DNA of 48,787 bases from Hwanghaeella sp. Its GTDB lineage: Bacteria > Pseudomonadota > Alphaproteobacteria > UBA8366 > Aestuariispiraceae. Within the stretch, counting starts at the first letter, position 1; every line of letters starts with the position of its first letter. Of this stretch, positions 9,161 through 18,500 are shown piece after piece. Made by a program: the position numbers and the translations under genes. Under the pieces are notes generated by a model that was not told where the DNA came from, made no database searches, and saw only the letters and a list, made by a program, of their open reading frames with translations. The DNA lies in contig JANQIT010000026.1 of the NCBI GenBank assembly GCA_028282025.1, positions 1 through 48,787 of the forward strand. Reading direction: 5' to 3'.

Positions 9161-9189
9161 AAAGACGGACCGGCTGGGCCGGTCCGTCT
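9161..9189 (-). terminator. Stem-loop between binding protein and permease genes
   Basis: A perfect 12-bp stem (9163-9174 with 9178-9189, loop TGG) is followed on the minus strand by a short T run. It lies 17 bp after the binding-protein stop and upstream of the permease start, so it is more likely a partial terminator or mRNA stabiliser keeping the binding protein in excess than the end of the operon. Confidence 0.7.
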
Positions 9190-9205
9190 GTCTTCTCAAC
9201 CGCGC

Positions 9206-10240
9206 TTACTGGGCGATCAGGTTGGCGGGGATATCCAGCCCGGCCTCCTTGAAGTAGCGGGCCGCGCCGGGATGCAGGGGCATCGGAAGGCCGGCCAACG
9301 CACGCTCCAGCGACATCGCGGTCGTCGCCTTGTGGATCGCGCCCAGGAAGCCGAGATTCTCGTAGATCGTCTTGGTGATCATATAGACGTCTTCTTCCGG
9401 CACGTCCGCGCGGACGGCCAGGAAGTTCGGCTGCGCGATGGTGTTCAGGTCCTTGGTCTGGCCCGGATAGGTGCCGGCCGGCACCACATAGCGGGTGAAC
9501 AGGCCCAAACCGCCGTCCGCTTTCGCGACCTGCTCGTCGGTGAAGTCCAGCAGCGTGACCTTATCGCCAATCGCCGCCATCACCCGGGTCACCGCCGTCA
9601 CCGGCGCGCCGGCGGGGGTGGACATGCCGGCGATCTTACCGTCCTGCATGGCGTCGGCGCTGGGGCCGTAACCGATGTAGCTCAGCTCATAGGCGGACTC
9701 GATATCCACGACACCCAGGTTGCCCATGATCGTCTTGTTCGAGCCGATGGTGCCGGAATTCTTGCGGCCCATGGAGAAGGCTTCGCCCTGCATGCCCAGC
9801 ACGTCCTCGACGGTGCCGGTCTTGGCGAACTCGTTCTTCACGACGAAATGTTCGACATTCGGCCACAGCATGCTGATAGAGCGCAGATTTGATTGCGGAC
9901 CGTCGTTGGCGACCGGGCCGGTGCCGTTCCAGGCATAGGACCCGAACAGCCCCTGGACGATTGCGAATTGCGCTTCGTTTTCGCGCAGCAGGCGGATGTT
10001 CTCGCCCGAACCGGCGGAGTTGATGGCCGACATGCCGATTTTCTGTTTCGGCTGCAGCTTCACCTTGGTCAGGGTCGCAATCGCCACACCGACCGGATAA
10101 TAGGTTCCGCCCGTTGACGCCGTCGCCAGCAGGTAGTCGCGGGCTTCCTGCGCCGCGGCCGGGCCGGAAACGAGCATCCCGGCGACCGCCAGGGCGGCGG
10201 CGGGGAGGCGCATGGTTTTCAGGGTTGAGATGAAAGACAT
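9206..10240 (-). CDS. TAXI-family TRAP solute-binding protein
   Basis: A 344-residue periplasmic protein. The signal peptide covers about residues 1-31 (LVSGPAAAQ then EARDYLLA). The mature N-terminus has LATASTGGTYYPVG, and the C-terminus has MPLHPGAARYFKEAGL, both marks of the TAXI family. It captures substrate for the fused permease encoded next. The ATG at 10240 follows AAGGGAA at about 8 bp; an in-frame ATG ten codons later would still leave a signal peptide. The ligand is unknown; relatives are linked to glutamate and other carboxylates, which cannot be decided here. Confidence 0.93.
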   Translation of the reverse strand: MSFISTLKTMRLPAAALAVAGMLVSGPAAAQEARDYLLATASTGGTYYPVGVAIATLTKVKLQPKQKIGMSAINSAGSGENIRLLRENEAQFAIVQGLFGSYAWNGTGPVANDGPQSNLRSISMLWPNVEHFVVKNEFAKTGTVEDVLGMQGEAFSMGRKNSGTIGSNKTIMGNLGVVDIESAYELSYIGYGPSADAMQDGKIAGMSTPAGAPVTAVTRVMAAIGDKVTLLDFTDEQVAKADGGLGLFTRYVVPAGTYPGQTKDLNTIAQPNFLAVRADVPEEDVYMITKTIYENLGFLGAIHKATTAMSLERALAGLPMPLHPGAARYFKEAGLDIPANLIAQ

Positions 10241-10397
10241 CGAAACGGTTCCCTTGTTCTGTTTGTTTTACGTTATGCGCACAGGAGATAGTGCGCGAAA
10301 TCGCGCGGAAAAGTACGCAGCGGAACACAGATGTCAAAACAGTGCCGACACCGGCGCAGTGACGCCGGCAAACATCACCCTTAAGTTTGAGTAACGG

Positions 10398-11750
10398 TCA
10401 GACGGCGGCGGAATGCCGGCCCTTGCCGTTGGCGAGATAGGCGTCGAAGGCGGCGCAGACCGTGCGGCGGAAGGGCTTGCCAGTTTCCGTGATCGCGATG
10501 GACCAGCCGTCGGTTTCGACCAGCTTGTCATCCCGCATCGGGGAAAGCCCCTGGAAAGCTTCCGCAAAACGTCGCGGGTCGAGGCCGTAGCGTTCCGCCG
10601 CCCGTCCGGCGTCGGTCCGCCCCGTACACATCAGGTCGTTGATGACGTCCCGGCGGGCTTTGTCGTCAGGGTCCAGGGCGATGCCCTTGGCGACCGGTAG
10701 ATCGCCCGCCTCCACGCTGCGGCGGTAATCCGCAAAGGGCAGATGGTTCTGAACATACCCTTGCGGCAGGAAACCGATGGCCGACGGCCCCAGGCCGACC
10801 AGCGCCGGCGCGGTATCCGTTGTATAGCCCTGAAAGTTCCTGTTCAGGGTTCCGTCGGAAAGCGCAACCGCCATGGAATCGTCCGGGCGGGCGAAGTGGT
10901 CGAGCCCGATTTCGACATAGCCCGCCGCTTTCAAGTCGCTGCTGGCGGTTTCCGCGCTTTCCAGCCGTTCTTCCGGCCCCGGCAACGCGGTATCTTCGAT
11001 CATCTTCTGGTGCGTTTTCATCCAAGGGACATGCGCATAGCCGAACAGCGCCAGACGGCTGGGATTGTAGGCAACCGCCTCTTTCACCGTATCGCGCACC
11101 CGCTGCACGGTCTGATGCGGAAGACCGTAGATCAGATCGATGTTGATATCGTCGATCCCGCGCGCCCGCAGGGCGTCGATACAGGCCCGGGTAACCTCTT
11201 GCGGCTGTATCCGGTTGATCGCCTTCTGCACCTCAACATTGGCGTCCTGGACGCCGATGCTGGCGCGGGTGACGCCCGCTTGCGCCAACGCGTCGAGCTT
11301 CGCCTCGTCCAGATCGCGGGGATCGGTTTCCACCGCGAATTCCGCGGTATCCAGAATCTCGAACCGTTCTTTCAGGGCGTTGCCAAGCGACGCGATGTCG
11401 CCGGCTTGCAGCATGGTCGGCGAGCCGCCGCCCCAATGGATATGCTGCACGGGCCGCCCCCGGCCGCCCAAGGCGTCGGTCATGAGATCAAGCTCCGCAT
11501 AAAGCGTCTTCAGGAACTTCTGCACCGGTTCGTACCGCGCCACGATCTTGGTATGGCATCCGCAGAACCAACACAGCGTGTCGCAAAAGGGGATATGCAG
11601 ATACAGCGACAGCGGCGTTTCCGCGGGAAGCGCCCGCAGCCACGCCTTGTAGTCGCGCGGGCCGATCTGTGTGTCGAAATGCGGGGCCGTGGGGTAGCTG
11701 GTATACCGCGGCACCGGGCGAGCATATTTGTCGAGCAGAGTCTGTTCCAT
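10398..11750 (-). CDS. hemN: Oxygen-independent coproporphyrinogen III oxidase
   Basis: A 450-residue cytosolic radical-SAM enzyme that decarboxylates coproporphyrinogen III to protoporphyrinogen IX without oxygen. The cluster motif CDTLCWFCGC (Cys56, Cys60, Cys63 and Cys65) and the following HWGGGSPTML at 105-114 are clear. The N-terminus KYARPVPRYTSYPTAPHF is typical of true HemN and separates it from HemW. The frame is open to 11885, but homology places the start at the ATG at 11750, with an AAGGG only 1-2 bp before it. It diverges from gapR. A near-consensus FNR/FixK box is centred about 41 bp upstream of the start, fitting the usual induction of hemN under low oxygen. Confidence 0.95.
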   Translation of the reverse strand: MEQTLLDKYARPVPRYTSYPTAPHFDTQIGPRDYKAWLRALPAETPLSLYLHIPFCDTLCWFCGCHTKIVARYEPVQKFLKTLYAELDLMTDALGGRGRPVQHIHWGGGSPTMLQAGDIASLGNALKERFEILDTAEFAVETDPRDLDEAKLDALAQAGVTRASIGVQDANVEVQKAINRIQPQEVTRACIDALRARGIDDINIDLIYGLPHQTVQRVRDTVKEAVAYNPSRLALFGYAHVPWMKTHQKMIEDTALPGPEERLESAETASSDLKAAGYVEIGLDHFARPDDSMAVALSDGTLNRNFQGYTTDTAPALVGLGPSAIGFLPQGYVQNHLPFADYRRSVEAGDLPVAKGIALDPDDKARRDVINDLMCTGRTDAGRAAERYGLDPRRFAEAFQGLSPMRDDKLVETDGWSIAITETGKPFRRTVCAAFDAYLANGKGRHSAAV

Positions 11751-11784
11751 GCCCTTATCATGATCGGGCGCGCATCCCCATGCT

Positions 11785-11798
11785 TTGACATTGATCAA
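11785..11798. promoter_or_regulatory. FNR/FixK-type box upstream of hemN
   Basis: TTGAC-ATTG-ATCAA on the plus strand, TTGAT-CAAT-GTCAA on the hemN strand, differs from the TTGAT-N4-ATCAA consensus at one base. It lies in the hemN/gapR divergent region, 35 bp from the hemN start. hemN is a classic target of FNR-family regulators. Confidence 0.7.
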
Positions 11799-11884
11799 TC
11801 GGAGGCCGTTGTTGCAGCCGGTGCATGCGGGGGCTATGTTCCGGCTCCCTATAATACACCTCACGTTAACACGGAGCCGCCGCA

Positions 11885-12184
11885 ATGTCCGATACCGCCG
11901 CCCTTCACGAAGAGCTGGAAGCCGTGGCCGAAGAAACAGGCTCTGCGGCCCTTGGCGTCACCGGGGAACGGCTGCGGTCCTTTATCGAACGGATCGAGCG
12001 GCTGGAGGAAGAGAAACAGGCGCTGGCGGACGATATCAAGGAAGTCTTCGCAGAGGCCAAGGCGACCGGATTCGACGTGAAGACCATGCGGAAGATCATC
12101 CGCATGCGGAAACAGGACATGGATCAGCGCAAGGAAGAAGAAGCGCTTCTGGAAACCTACATGGCGGCAATCGGCATGATTTAG
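11885..12184 (+). CDS. gapR: GapR family (DUF2312/UPF0335) DNA-binding protein
   Basis: A 99-residue charged, helical protein. It contains GVTGERLRSFIERIERLEEEK, a coiled coil (about residues 25-60), and then the family signature GFDVKTMRKIIRMRKQD. GapR is a small nucleoid-associated protein studied in Caulobacter, which clamps overtwisted AT-rich DNA ahead of replication and transcription forks. The family is essentially alphaproteobacterial, so this gene is a good lineage marker. The ATG at 11885 has a GGAG about 9 bp upstream. It is divergent from hemN. Confidence 0.92.
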   Translation: MSDTAALHEELEAVAEETGSAALGVTGERLRSFIERIERLEEEKQALADDIKEVFAEAKATGFDVKTMRKIIRMRKQDMDQRKEEEALLETYMAAIGMI

Positions 12185-12230
12185 GGGCCGGACCTGGGGG
12201 CGTCTTTAAAGGCGGCTCAATTTTGGGCTA

Positions 12231-12261
12231 TAGATAATATAATATCCTTAAGTAGATAATA
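12231..12261. repeat. Direct repeat TAGATAATA, 22-bp period
   Basis: Two exact copies of TAGATAATA start at 12231 and 12253, about two helical turns apart, in an AT-rich patch between gapR and the cupredoxin-like gene. Perhaps a paired regulator site, or part of a promoter (a TATAAT lies between them). No -35 element is evident. Confidence 0.4.
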
Positions 12262-12410
12262 CGAATTCAGTGAAACTCTTTTGCTTGTATTGACTTTCGA
12301 TCCAAGGGAGGCGGCGGCCTACCCGATAGCCGATCACCACTTAGTTCTTTGCGTAGAAACCCAGTTCCTGCGATACTAAGGCATTGGTATTCCAAGGATT
12401 CAAAGGCAGG

Positions 12411-13082
12411 ATGCGCATGCGTAGCTTGAAAAAAGCGAGCTTGGGCTTGGTCTTATGCGTCGGTCTGACAGGCGTTTGGGCCGCGGTAACGGGCGCATCG
12501 TCCACCGGTTCCGTTTCCTATTCGGTCCTGGACACGGAAAACAAACCGGTGGTGGACGCGGTGGTGCGTCTCAGCCCGCTCGTTTCCGACGGCACTCTAC
12601 CAGCCGCCACCGAAGAGAAGATTATCGACCAGTACCGGCAAGCCTATGAACCGCTGGTGACCGTCGTAACGGTCGGCAGCGCCGTCCGGTTCAAGAACAG
12701 CGACCCGTTCGGTCACCATGTCTATTCCTTCTCGCAGGCCAAGCAATTCGAATACAGACAGCCGACGCGCGGCACGACCGATCCGCTGTTGCTGGACAAG
12801 CCGGGCCTGATCGCCCTTGGCTGCAACATTCACGACCATATGCTGGCCTATATTTTTGTCTCGGACAGCCCGAATGTGGCGATTTCCGACTCTGACGGCA
12901 GGGTCCAGTTGGCCGGCGTCACGCCCGGAACCTATACCGCCACGATTTGGCATCCGCGGTTGAAGGGAGATCCCATCGAGCAGGAGATCACCATCACCGA
13001 TACGGAAGTCGCCGCGGAGGTCAGTCTGGACTTGAAGCCGCCGCGCCGCGTCCGGAAATCCAGCTATAGCGGCGACCGTTAG
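12411..13082 (+). CDS. Secreted cupredoxin-like protein ('methylamine utilization protein' family)
   Basis: A protein of about 223 residues with an N-terminal signal peptide or anchor (residues 8-30). The middle part is a cupredoxin-like domain: NSDPFGHHVYSFS supplies His102 or 103, and GCNIHDHML supplies Cys138, His141, His143 and Met144, consistent with a type-1 copper site. A C-terminal beta-sandwich follows (LAGVTPGTYTATIWHP), like a carboxypeptidase regulatory domain. Relatives are often labelled methylamine utilization protein, but no methylamine dehydrogenase genes are nearby, so that name is unsafe. It is 30 bp upstream of the GGDEF-EAL gene and very likely in the same operon. The start may be the ATG at 12411 or at 12417; both have purine-rich sequence before them. 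Confidence 0.82.
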   Translation: MRMRSLKKASLGLVLCVGLTGVWAAVTGASSTGSVSYSVLDTENKPVVDAVVRLSPLVSDGTLPAATEEKIIDQYRQAYEPLVTVVTVGSAVRFKNSDPFGHHVYSFSQAKQFEYRQPTRGTTDPLLLDKPGLIALGCNIHDHMLAYIFVSDSPNVAISDSDGRVQLAGVTPGTYTATIWHPRLKGDPIEQEITITDTEVAAEVSLDLKPPRRVRKSSYSGDR

Positions 13083-13112
13083 TGACCCGCCTTCCCGGAC
13101 CGGAGTTCTAGG

Positions 13113-15518
13113 ATGAAAATCCGCTTCCAGGCGAAACTGATCGCGTTCGCCGCCACGATCCTGGTCGCCGTGCAGCTGCTGAGCGCGGTCGCGGTGTACG
13201 TCTCCACCCGGAATTCGGCGATAGAAAACCTGCGCGAGGAACTGGCCGCGACGGAACGCGTCTTCCTGAATCACCTGGACAACACGACACGCAACCTGGT
13301 CGAGACGACATCGGCCGTGACCCTGGACTTCGCCTTTCGCAGCGCCATCGCCCAAGGGGACGAGCAGACGAAACGGTCGGTCCTGGAAAACTTCCGCGAC
13401 CGGGTCGACGCCGACCGGGTATTCCTGGTCTCGCTGGACAACAAGATCACTGTCGATACGGGCCGCGAGTCCGCCGGAGCCAGAGTGTTCCCCTTCGACG
13501 ACCTGATCGAACAAGCGGACATCAACGGCTTTTCCTCGGACATCGTCATGGTGGACGACCGCCTCTACGAATTGGTCATCGTGCCGGTTCTGGCCCCGGA
13601 CGCCATCGCCTGGATCGCCTTTGCGGTGGAAATCAACGACGCACTGGCCACGGAGATCCGGGACCTGGCGCCGTTTCCCACGTGGGTGAGTTTCGTCTAT
13701 AGCCAAGGGGCTTCCCTGAAACTGTCCGCCTCGACCGCGACGGGCGGGGAGCGGTCACTGCTTCAGGACTACATCGCTGGGGAACCACGGTTGAGTGCGG
13801 AGCCTACGCTGGTAGAGGTGGGTGACGGCACATTCGTCACAGCCGCGACGGAGATCCAGGGGCCGGGCCGTCAGATCAAGGTCTCGATGCTGTTCCATTC
13901 CACCATCGACGCCGCCCTGGCCCAGACCCGGGAATTGCTGCTGCAGCTGGCCGCGTTGCTGATCGCGGCGCTCGCCTTGACGCTGGCCGGCGCGATCCTG
14001 CTGGCGCGAACGATCACCAAGCCGGTGCGCGAACTGACGGCCGCCGCCGGACGCGTCCGGCAAGGCGATTACGGCGCGGCCGTGGGCTATTCACGCAAGG
14101 ACGAATTCGGCGATCTGTCCGACACCTTCAACAAGATGATCGCCGACATTCAGACCCGCGAGAAAACGATTTCCCATCAGGCCCGGCATGACGCCTTGAC
14201 CGAACTGCCCAACCGGCGGGAATTCCTGCGCATGGTGAACGAACAGGCCGCCATGAACCGCAAGATCCCCTTCGCCGCCGTGATCGTGGGGCTGGAGCGG
14301 GTTCAGGAGATGAACAGCTCCCTGGGTTTCGTGGTCGGCGACAGGATCATCAAGGGCGTTGCGGACCGCCTGAAATCCCATGTCGCAGAGGGGGACATGG
14401 TGGCGCGGATCGGCGGCGACGAATTCGGCCTGATGCTGATCGGCGACAATTGGGTGAAGGGCGGCGAGGCGATGCTGACCGGCCTGATCAAAACCGTCGA
14501 GCAGCCAATCACCGCCCGGGAAGGCAATGTCGATGTGAACCTGCGCTTCGGCCTGGCCTACTACCCGGAACATGGGGACGACGGCGCGGGCCTGGTGATG
14601 TCGGCCGAACTGGCGATGTACAAGGCGCGGCTGGGCGGCAAGTCGACCCATATCTTCGACCCCGTCGCCGACCGGCCGCGCCCGGAAGCGCTGATGCTGA
14701 TGGGGGAAATGCGCAAGGGATTGGACGCGGGCCAGTTCTCGCTGGTCTATCAGCCGAAGGTCGATGTCGCGACCGGCAAGATCGTGGGCGCCGAAGCCCT
14801 GTCGCGCTGGTCCCACCCGCAGATGAAGGATCTGTCCCCCGACACCTTCGTTCCCCTGGCGGAGCAGACCGGAAACATCCGCTATCTGACCCGCTGGATG
14901 CTGCAACAGGCGGCATCCGACTGCGCGCGATGGCGGGAAATGGGTTTGGACATGAAAGTGTCGGTGAACCTGTCGGCCAAGGACATCGCGACGGGGGAGA
15001 TCGTCATGGTGGTCAGCCGCATGCTGGTCGATAACGGCATCCCCGCCGAAGCGGTGACCCTGGAGATTACCGAGAGCGCCCTGATGGACGAACCGGAGGA
15101 GGCGCTGGCGACCCTGGACAGTCTGTCTGCGATGGGTCTGTCGGTGTCGGTCGACGATTTCGGCACCGGCTATTCTTCGATGAGCTACCTGAAGCGGCTG
15201 CCCGCGAACGAGTTGAAGATCGACAAATCCTTCGTGCTCGACCTGGCGACCAGCCGGGAAGACGAGGTGATCGTCAAATCCACCATCGATCTGGGCCGCA
15301 ACCTGGGCCTCAGCGTCACGGCGGAAGGCGTGGAGGATCAGAACGGCTTCATGAAGCTGCGGGAGTTCGGCTGCACCATCGCGCAGGGCTACCACATCTC
15401 CAGGCCCCTGCCTTTCGACCGACTGATCGACTTCTGCCGCAATTCGCCCTGGGCGGTCGGCGACGCCAAGCCCACCGTGGTGGCGGGCAAGTCCGTGACC
15501 GGACCGGAAGAGGCCTGA
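13113..15518 (+). CDS. Membrane sensor with HAMP, degenerate GGDEF and EAL domains
   Basis: An 801-residue inner-membrane protein. It has TM helices at about 10-30 and 275-298, a periplasmic sensor region between them, HAMP (about 300-350), GGDEF (about 355-515) and EAL (about 525-775). The EAL domain keeps its key motifs: EALSRW at 561-566, DDFGTGYS at 681-688, Lys702 and TAEGVE, so c-di-GMP phosphodiesterase activity is likely. The GGDEF motif itself is intact at 434-438, but the metal-binding Asp of the usual DLDRF-type motif is Gly (VIVGLERVQ, about 390-398) and the IND and GH residues are altered, so cyclase activity is doubtful; it may be a regulatory GTP-binding domain. The ATG follows GGAG. 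The preceding secreted copper-type protein may act on its sensor domain. Confidence 0.92.
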   Translation: MKIRFQAKLIAFAATILVAVQLLSAVAVYVSTRNSAIENLREELAATERVFLNHLDNTTRNLVETTSAVTLDFAFRSAIAQGDEQTKRSVLENFRDRVDADRVFLVSLDNKITVDTGRESAGARVFPFDDLIEQADINGFSSDIVMVDDRLYELVIVPVLAPDAIAWIAFAVEINDALATEIRDLAPFPTWVSFVYSQGASLKLSASTATGGERSLLQDYIAGEPRLSAEPTLVEVGDGTFVTAATEIQGPGRQIKVSMLFHSTIDAALAQTRELLLQLAALLIAALALTLAGAILLARTITKPVRELTAAAGRVRQGDYGAAVGYSRKDEFGDLSDTFNKMIADIQTREKTISHQARHDALTELPNRREFLRMVNEQAAMNRKIPFAAVIVGLERVQEMNSSLGFVVGDRIIKGVADRLKSHVAEGDMVARIGGDEFGLMLIGDNWVKGGEAMLTGLIKTVEQPITAREGNVDVNLRFGLAYYPEHGDDGAGLVMSAELAMYKARLGGKSTHIFDPVADRPRPEALMLMGEMRKGLDAGQFSLVYQPKVDVATGKIVGAEALSRWSHPQMKDLSPDTFVPLAEQTGNIRYLTRWMLQQAASDCARWREMGLDMKVSVNLSAKDIATGEIVMVVSRMLVDNGIPAEAVTLEITESALMDEPEEALATLDSLSAMGLSVSVDDFGTGYSSMSYLKRLPANELKIDKSFVLDLATSREDEVIVKSTIDLGRNLGLSVTAEGVEDQNGFMKLREFGCTIAQGYHISRPLPFDRLIDFCRNSPWAVGDAKPTVVAGKSVTGPEEA

Positions 15519-15578
15519 AACGGCGGGCCTGCATTCATTCCCGATCAACCGGGACCGAACGCAAACCGCTGAAATCCC

Positions 15579-18500
15579 CTACTCGGCGGCCTTCCGCGCC
15601 CCCGGCTCCGGCGGTTCCTGGAACTGTTTCAAGAGTACCGCTTCGTTGGCCTTTGCATCGGAAAGATGGCGTTCCTTCACATGACCGTAGCCGCGGATAT
15701 GTTCCGGAATTTCAGCGATCTGAACCGCGATGGCGTGGTTGTCCACCTTCAGGCCCGGTAGCAGGGACCGGATTGTCTGTTCGTAGTCGGCGATCAGTTG
15801 CCGTTCCTGCTTGCGCTCTTCGGTCCAGCCGAACGGGTCGAGCCGCGTGCCGCGCAACCCTTTGAGCCTGGCCAGCAACGCAAAGGCCTTCATCATCCAG
15901 GGGCCGAATTCCTTCTTGATCAGATGTCCGGTTTCCGGGTCGCGCTCTGCGAACAGCGGCGGGGCCAGGTGAAACTTGATCGAGAAATCGCCCTCGAACT
16001 GTTCCTTCAAGCGCCGCATGAAATCGCCGTTGGTATAGAGCCGCGCGACTTCATACTCATCCTTATAGGCCAGAAGCTTGAAATAGTAGCGGGCGACGGC
16101 GCGGGCGAAGGAATCGTCCCGCATCACCTCGGCCTCCCGGCGCTGGACCTCCACCACGAAATCCTTGTAGCGGCGGGCATAGGCCTCGTCCTGATACGCC
16201 TTCAGGAAGGCGATACGCTTTTCGACGATATCCTCCAGGGTCTTGGCGACATCATCGCCGGGGGAGGGAGCCTCCGGCTGCTTCGCGCCCTTGTCGACGA
16301 TCGCGCGAACAGCCTCCATATCGTGCGCGGCGCGGCGGCCCCAGGTAAAGGCCTGCCGGTTCATTTTGATCGCGACCCCGTTGATCTCAATCGCCTTATC
16401 GATGGCGTCCAGACTGACGGGGATGAGGCCGAGCTGGAACGCATAGCCCAGCATGAACATGTTGCTGGCGATACTGTCGCCGATCAGAGAGGTCGCCAGC
16501 CGCGTCCCGTTCAGGAAATGCGCCTTGTCGGCCCCGGTCGCGTCGCGCACCAGATCCTCCAGCTCATGGGCAGGGAACATCCAATCCGGATTGCTGGTAA
16601 AGTCGCCGGTGATCGACTTTTCCGTATTCACGATGGCGACTGTCTTTTCCCGCTCGATCTTGGACAGCGCCGTCGTTCCGGCGGCGACCACCAGATCGCA
16701 ACCCAGCAGCACGTTCGCCCCGCCGGCGGCGATGCTGACCGCATGAATATCTTCCGGCCGTTTGCCCACGCGGATGTGGCTGACCACCGGCCCGCCCTTC
16801 TGCGCCAGGCCCGCCATATCCAGGATGGAACAGCCCTTGCCTTCCAGATGCGCGGCCATGCCGATGATGGCGCCGACGGTGACGACGCCGGTGCCGCCCA
16901 CGCCTGTCAGCAGAATGCTGAAAGGCGTTTCCTCGACGCTGGGGGTGGCTGGGACCGGCAGCGCCTCGAAAAGGTCGGGCGTCGCCGCGGCCGCCGGCTT
17001 TTGAACGTCCGCACCCTGCCCCTTGCGGACCTGTCCCCCATGCACGGTTACGAAGCTGGGACAGAAGCCCTTTACGCAGGAATAGTCTTTGTTGCAGGAG
17101 GATTGGTCGATTTTACGCTTACGCCCGAACTCGGTCTCCTTCGGCGTGACCGACAGACAGTTGGACTGCACCGAGCAGTCGCCGCAACCTTCGCATACCG
17201 CCTCGTTGATAAAGGCGCGCTTCTGCGGGTCCGGGAAGGCCCCGCGCTTGCGCCGGCGGCGTTTCTCCGCGGCGCAGGTCTGGTCGTAGACCAGGACGGT
17301 CACCCCCTCGACCTCGCGGATATCCTTCTGGACCGTGTCCAGATCGTCCCGGTGATGCACGCTGACGCCGGACGGAAAGACGCCGTTCGGATACTTCTCC
17401 GGCTCGTCGCTGACGACGACCACTTGCCGCGCACCTTCCGCGGCGACCTGGGCCACGACGGCGGGTACGGTCTGCACACCTTCATGCGGCTGGCCGCCAG
17501 TCATCGCGACGGCGTCGTTATAGAGCAGTTTGTAGGTGATATTGACGCCCGCCGCCACGGCGGCCCGGATCGCAAGTATACCCGAATGCTGGTAGGTGCC
17601 GTCGCCAAGATTGACGAAAATGTGGTCGGTCTTCGAGAACGGCGCCTGCCCCAGCCAGGTGGCCCCCTCTCCCCCCATCTGGGTGAAGGTGACCGTCTCG
17701 CGGTCCATCCATTGCGCCATGAAATGGCAGCCGATCCCCGCATAGGCGCGCGACCCTTCCGGCACCCGGGTCGACGTGTTGTGCGGACAGCCGGAACAGA
17801 AATACGGCAGGCGCGAGATTGACGCCTTCTTCGCATCCAACTGTTTTTCCTTGGCGTCGAGAAAGGCCAACCGGTTCTTGAACCGCTCATAACCCGCGAT
17901 GGCGTTGCCGCGCGGCAGGCGTTCCAGCCGTTGCGCCACGGTCCGGGCGATCCGCGCCGGGGTCAGTTCGCCGAAGGACGGCAGGATCAGTTCGCGCGCC
18001 TCATTATGCTTGCCGTAGATCTGCGGCCTGACGTGCGCGGGCCAGTTGAAGGCTTGCTCCTTCAACTGATTCTCGATCAGGGCGCGCTTTTCCTCAACCA
18101 CCAGAATTTCTTCATGGCCTTGGCAGAACTCCCGGATGCCGTCCGGCTCCAACGGCCAGGTCATCGCGACCTTGAAGACCGAAATCCCGAGTTCCTTGGC
18201 GAATTCCTCGTCCACCCCCAGATCGTCCAGCGCCTGCCGGACATCCAGATAGGATTTGCCCGTCGTGACGATGCCGAGCCGCTTCTTCGGGCTTTCGATC
18301 ATCGGGCGGTTCAGCTTGTTCTTCTTGGCATACGCGATGGCCGCATAAAGCTTGTAACGGTGCAGATGCTCTTCCTGCGCAAGCGCTTCCAACGCCGACT
18401 TCGGGTATTGAATATTCAACCCGCCTTCCGGCATTTCGAACTCGGTCTCATCGGGCAGTTCGATCTTCACCCGGTGCGGATCGACATAGCAGGAGGCCGA

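Noticed and set aside
11751-11885. A 45-residue N-terminal extension of HemN
   Set aside because: It overlaps the FNR-like box and the divergent promoter region, and homology begins at the internal Met at 11750.
12411-13082. A methylamine-utilization operon
   Set aside because: Only the family label suggests it; no methylamine dehydrogenase or maturation genes are present.
15798-17822. A 674-codon open frame on the plus strand
   Set aside because: It is antisense to the indolepyruvate oxidoreductase gene and has no protein-family features.
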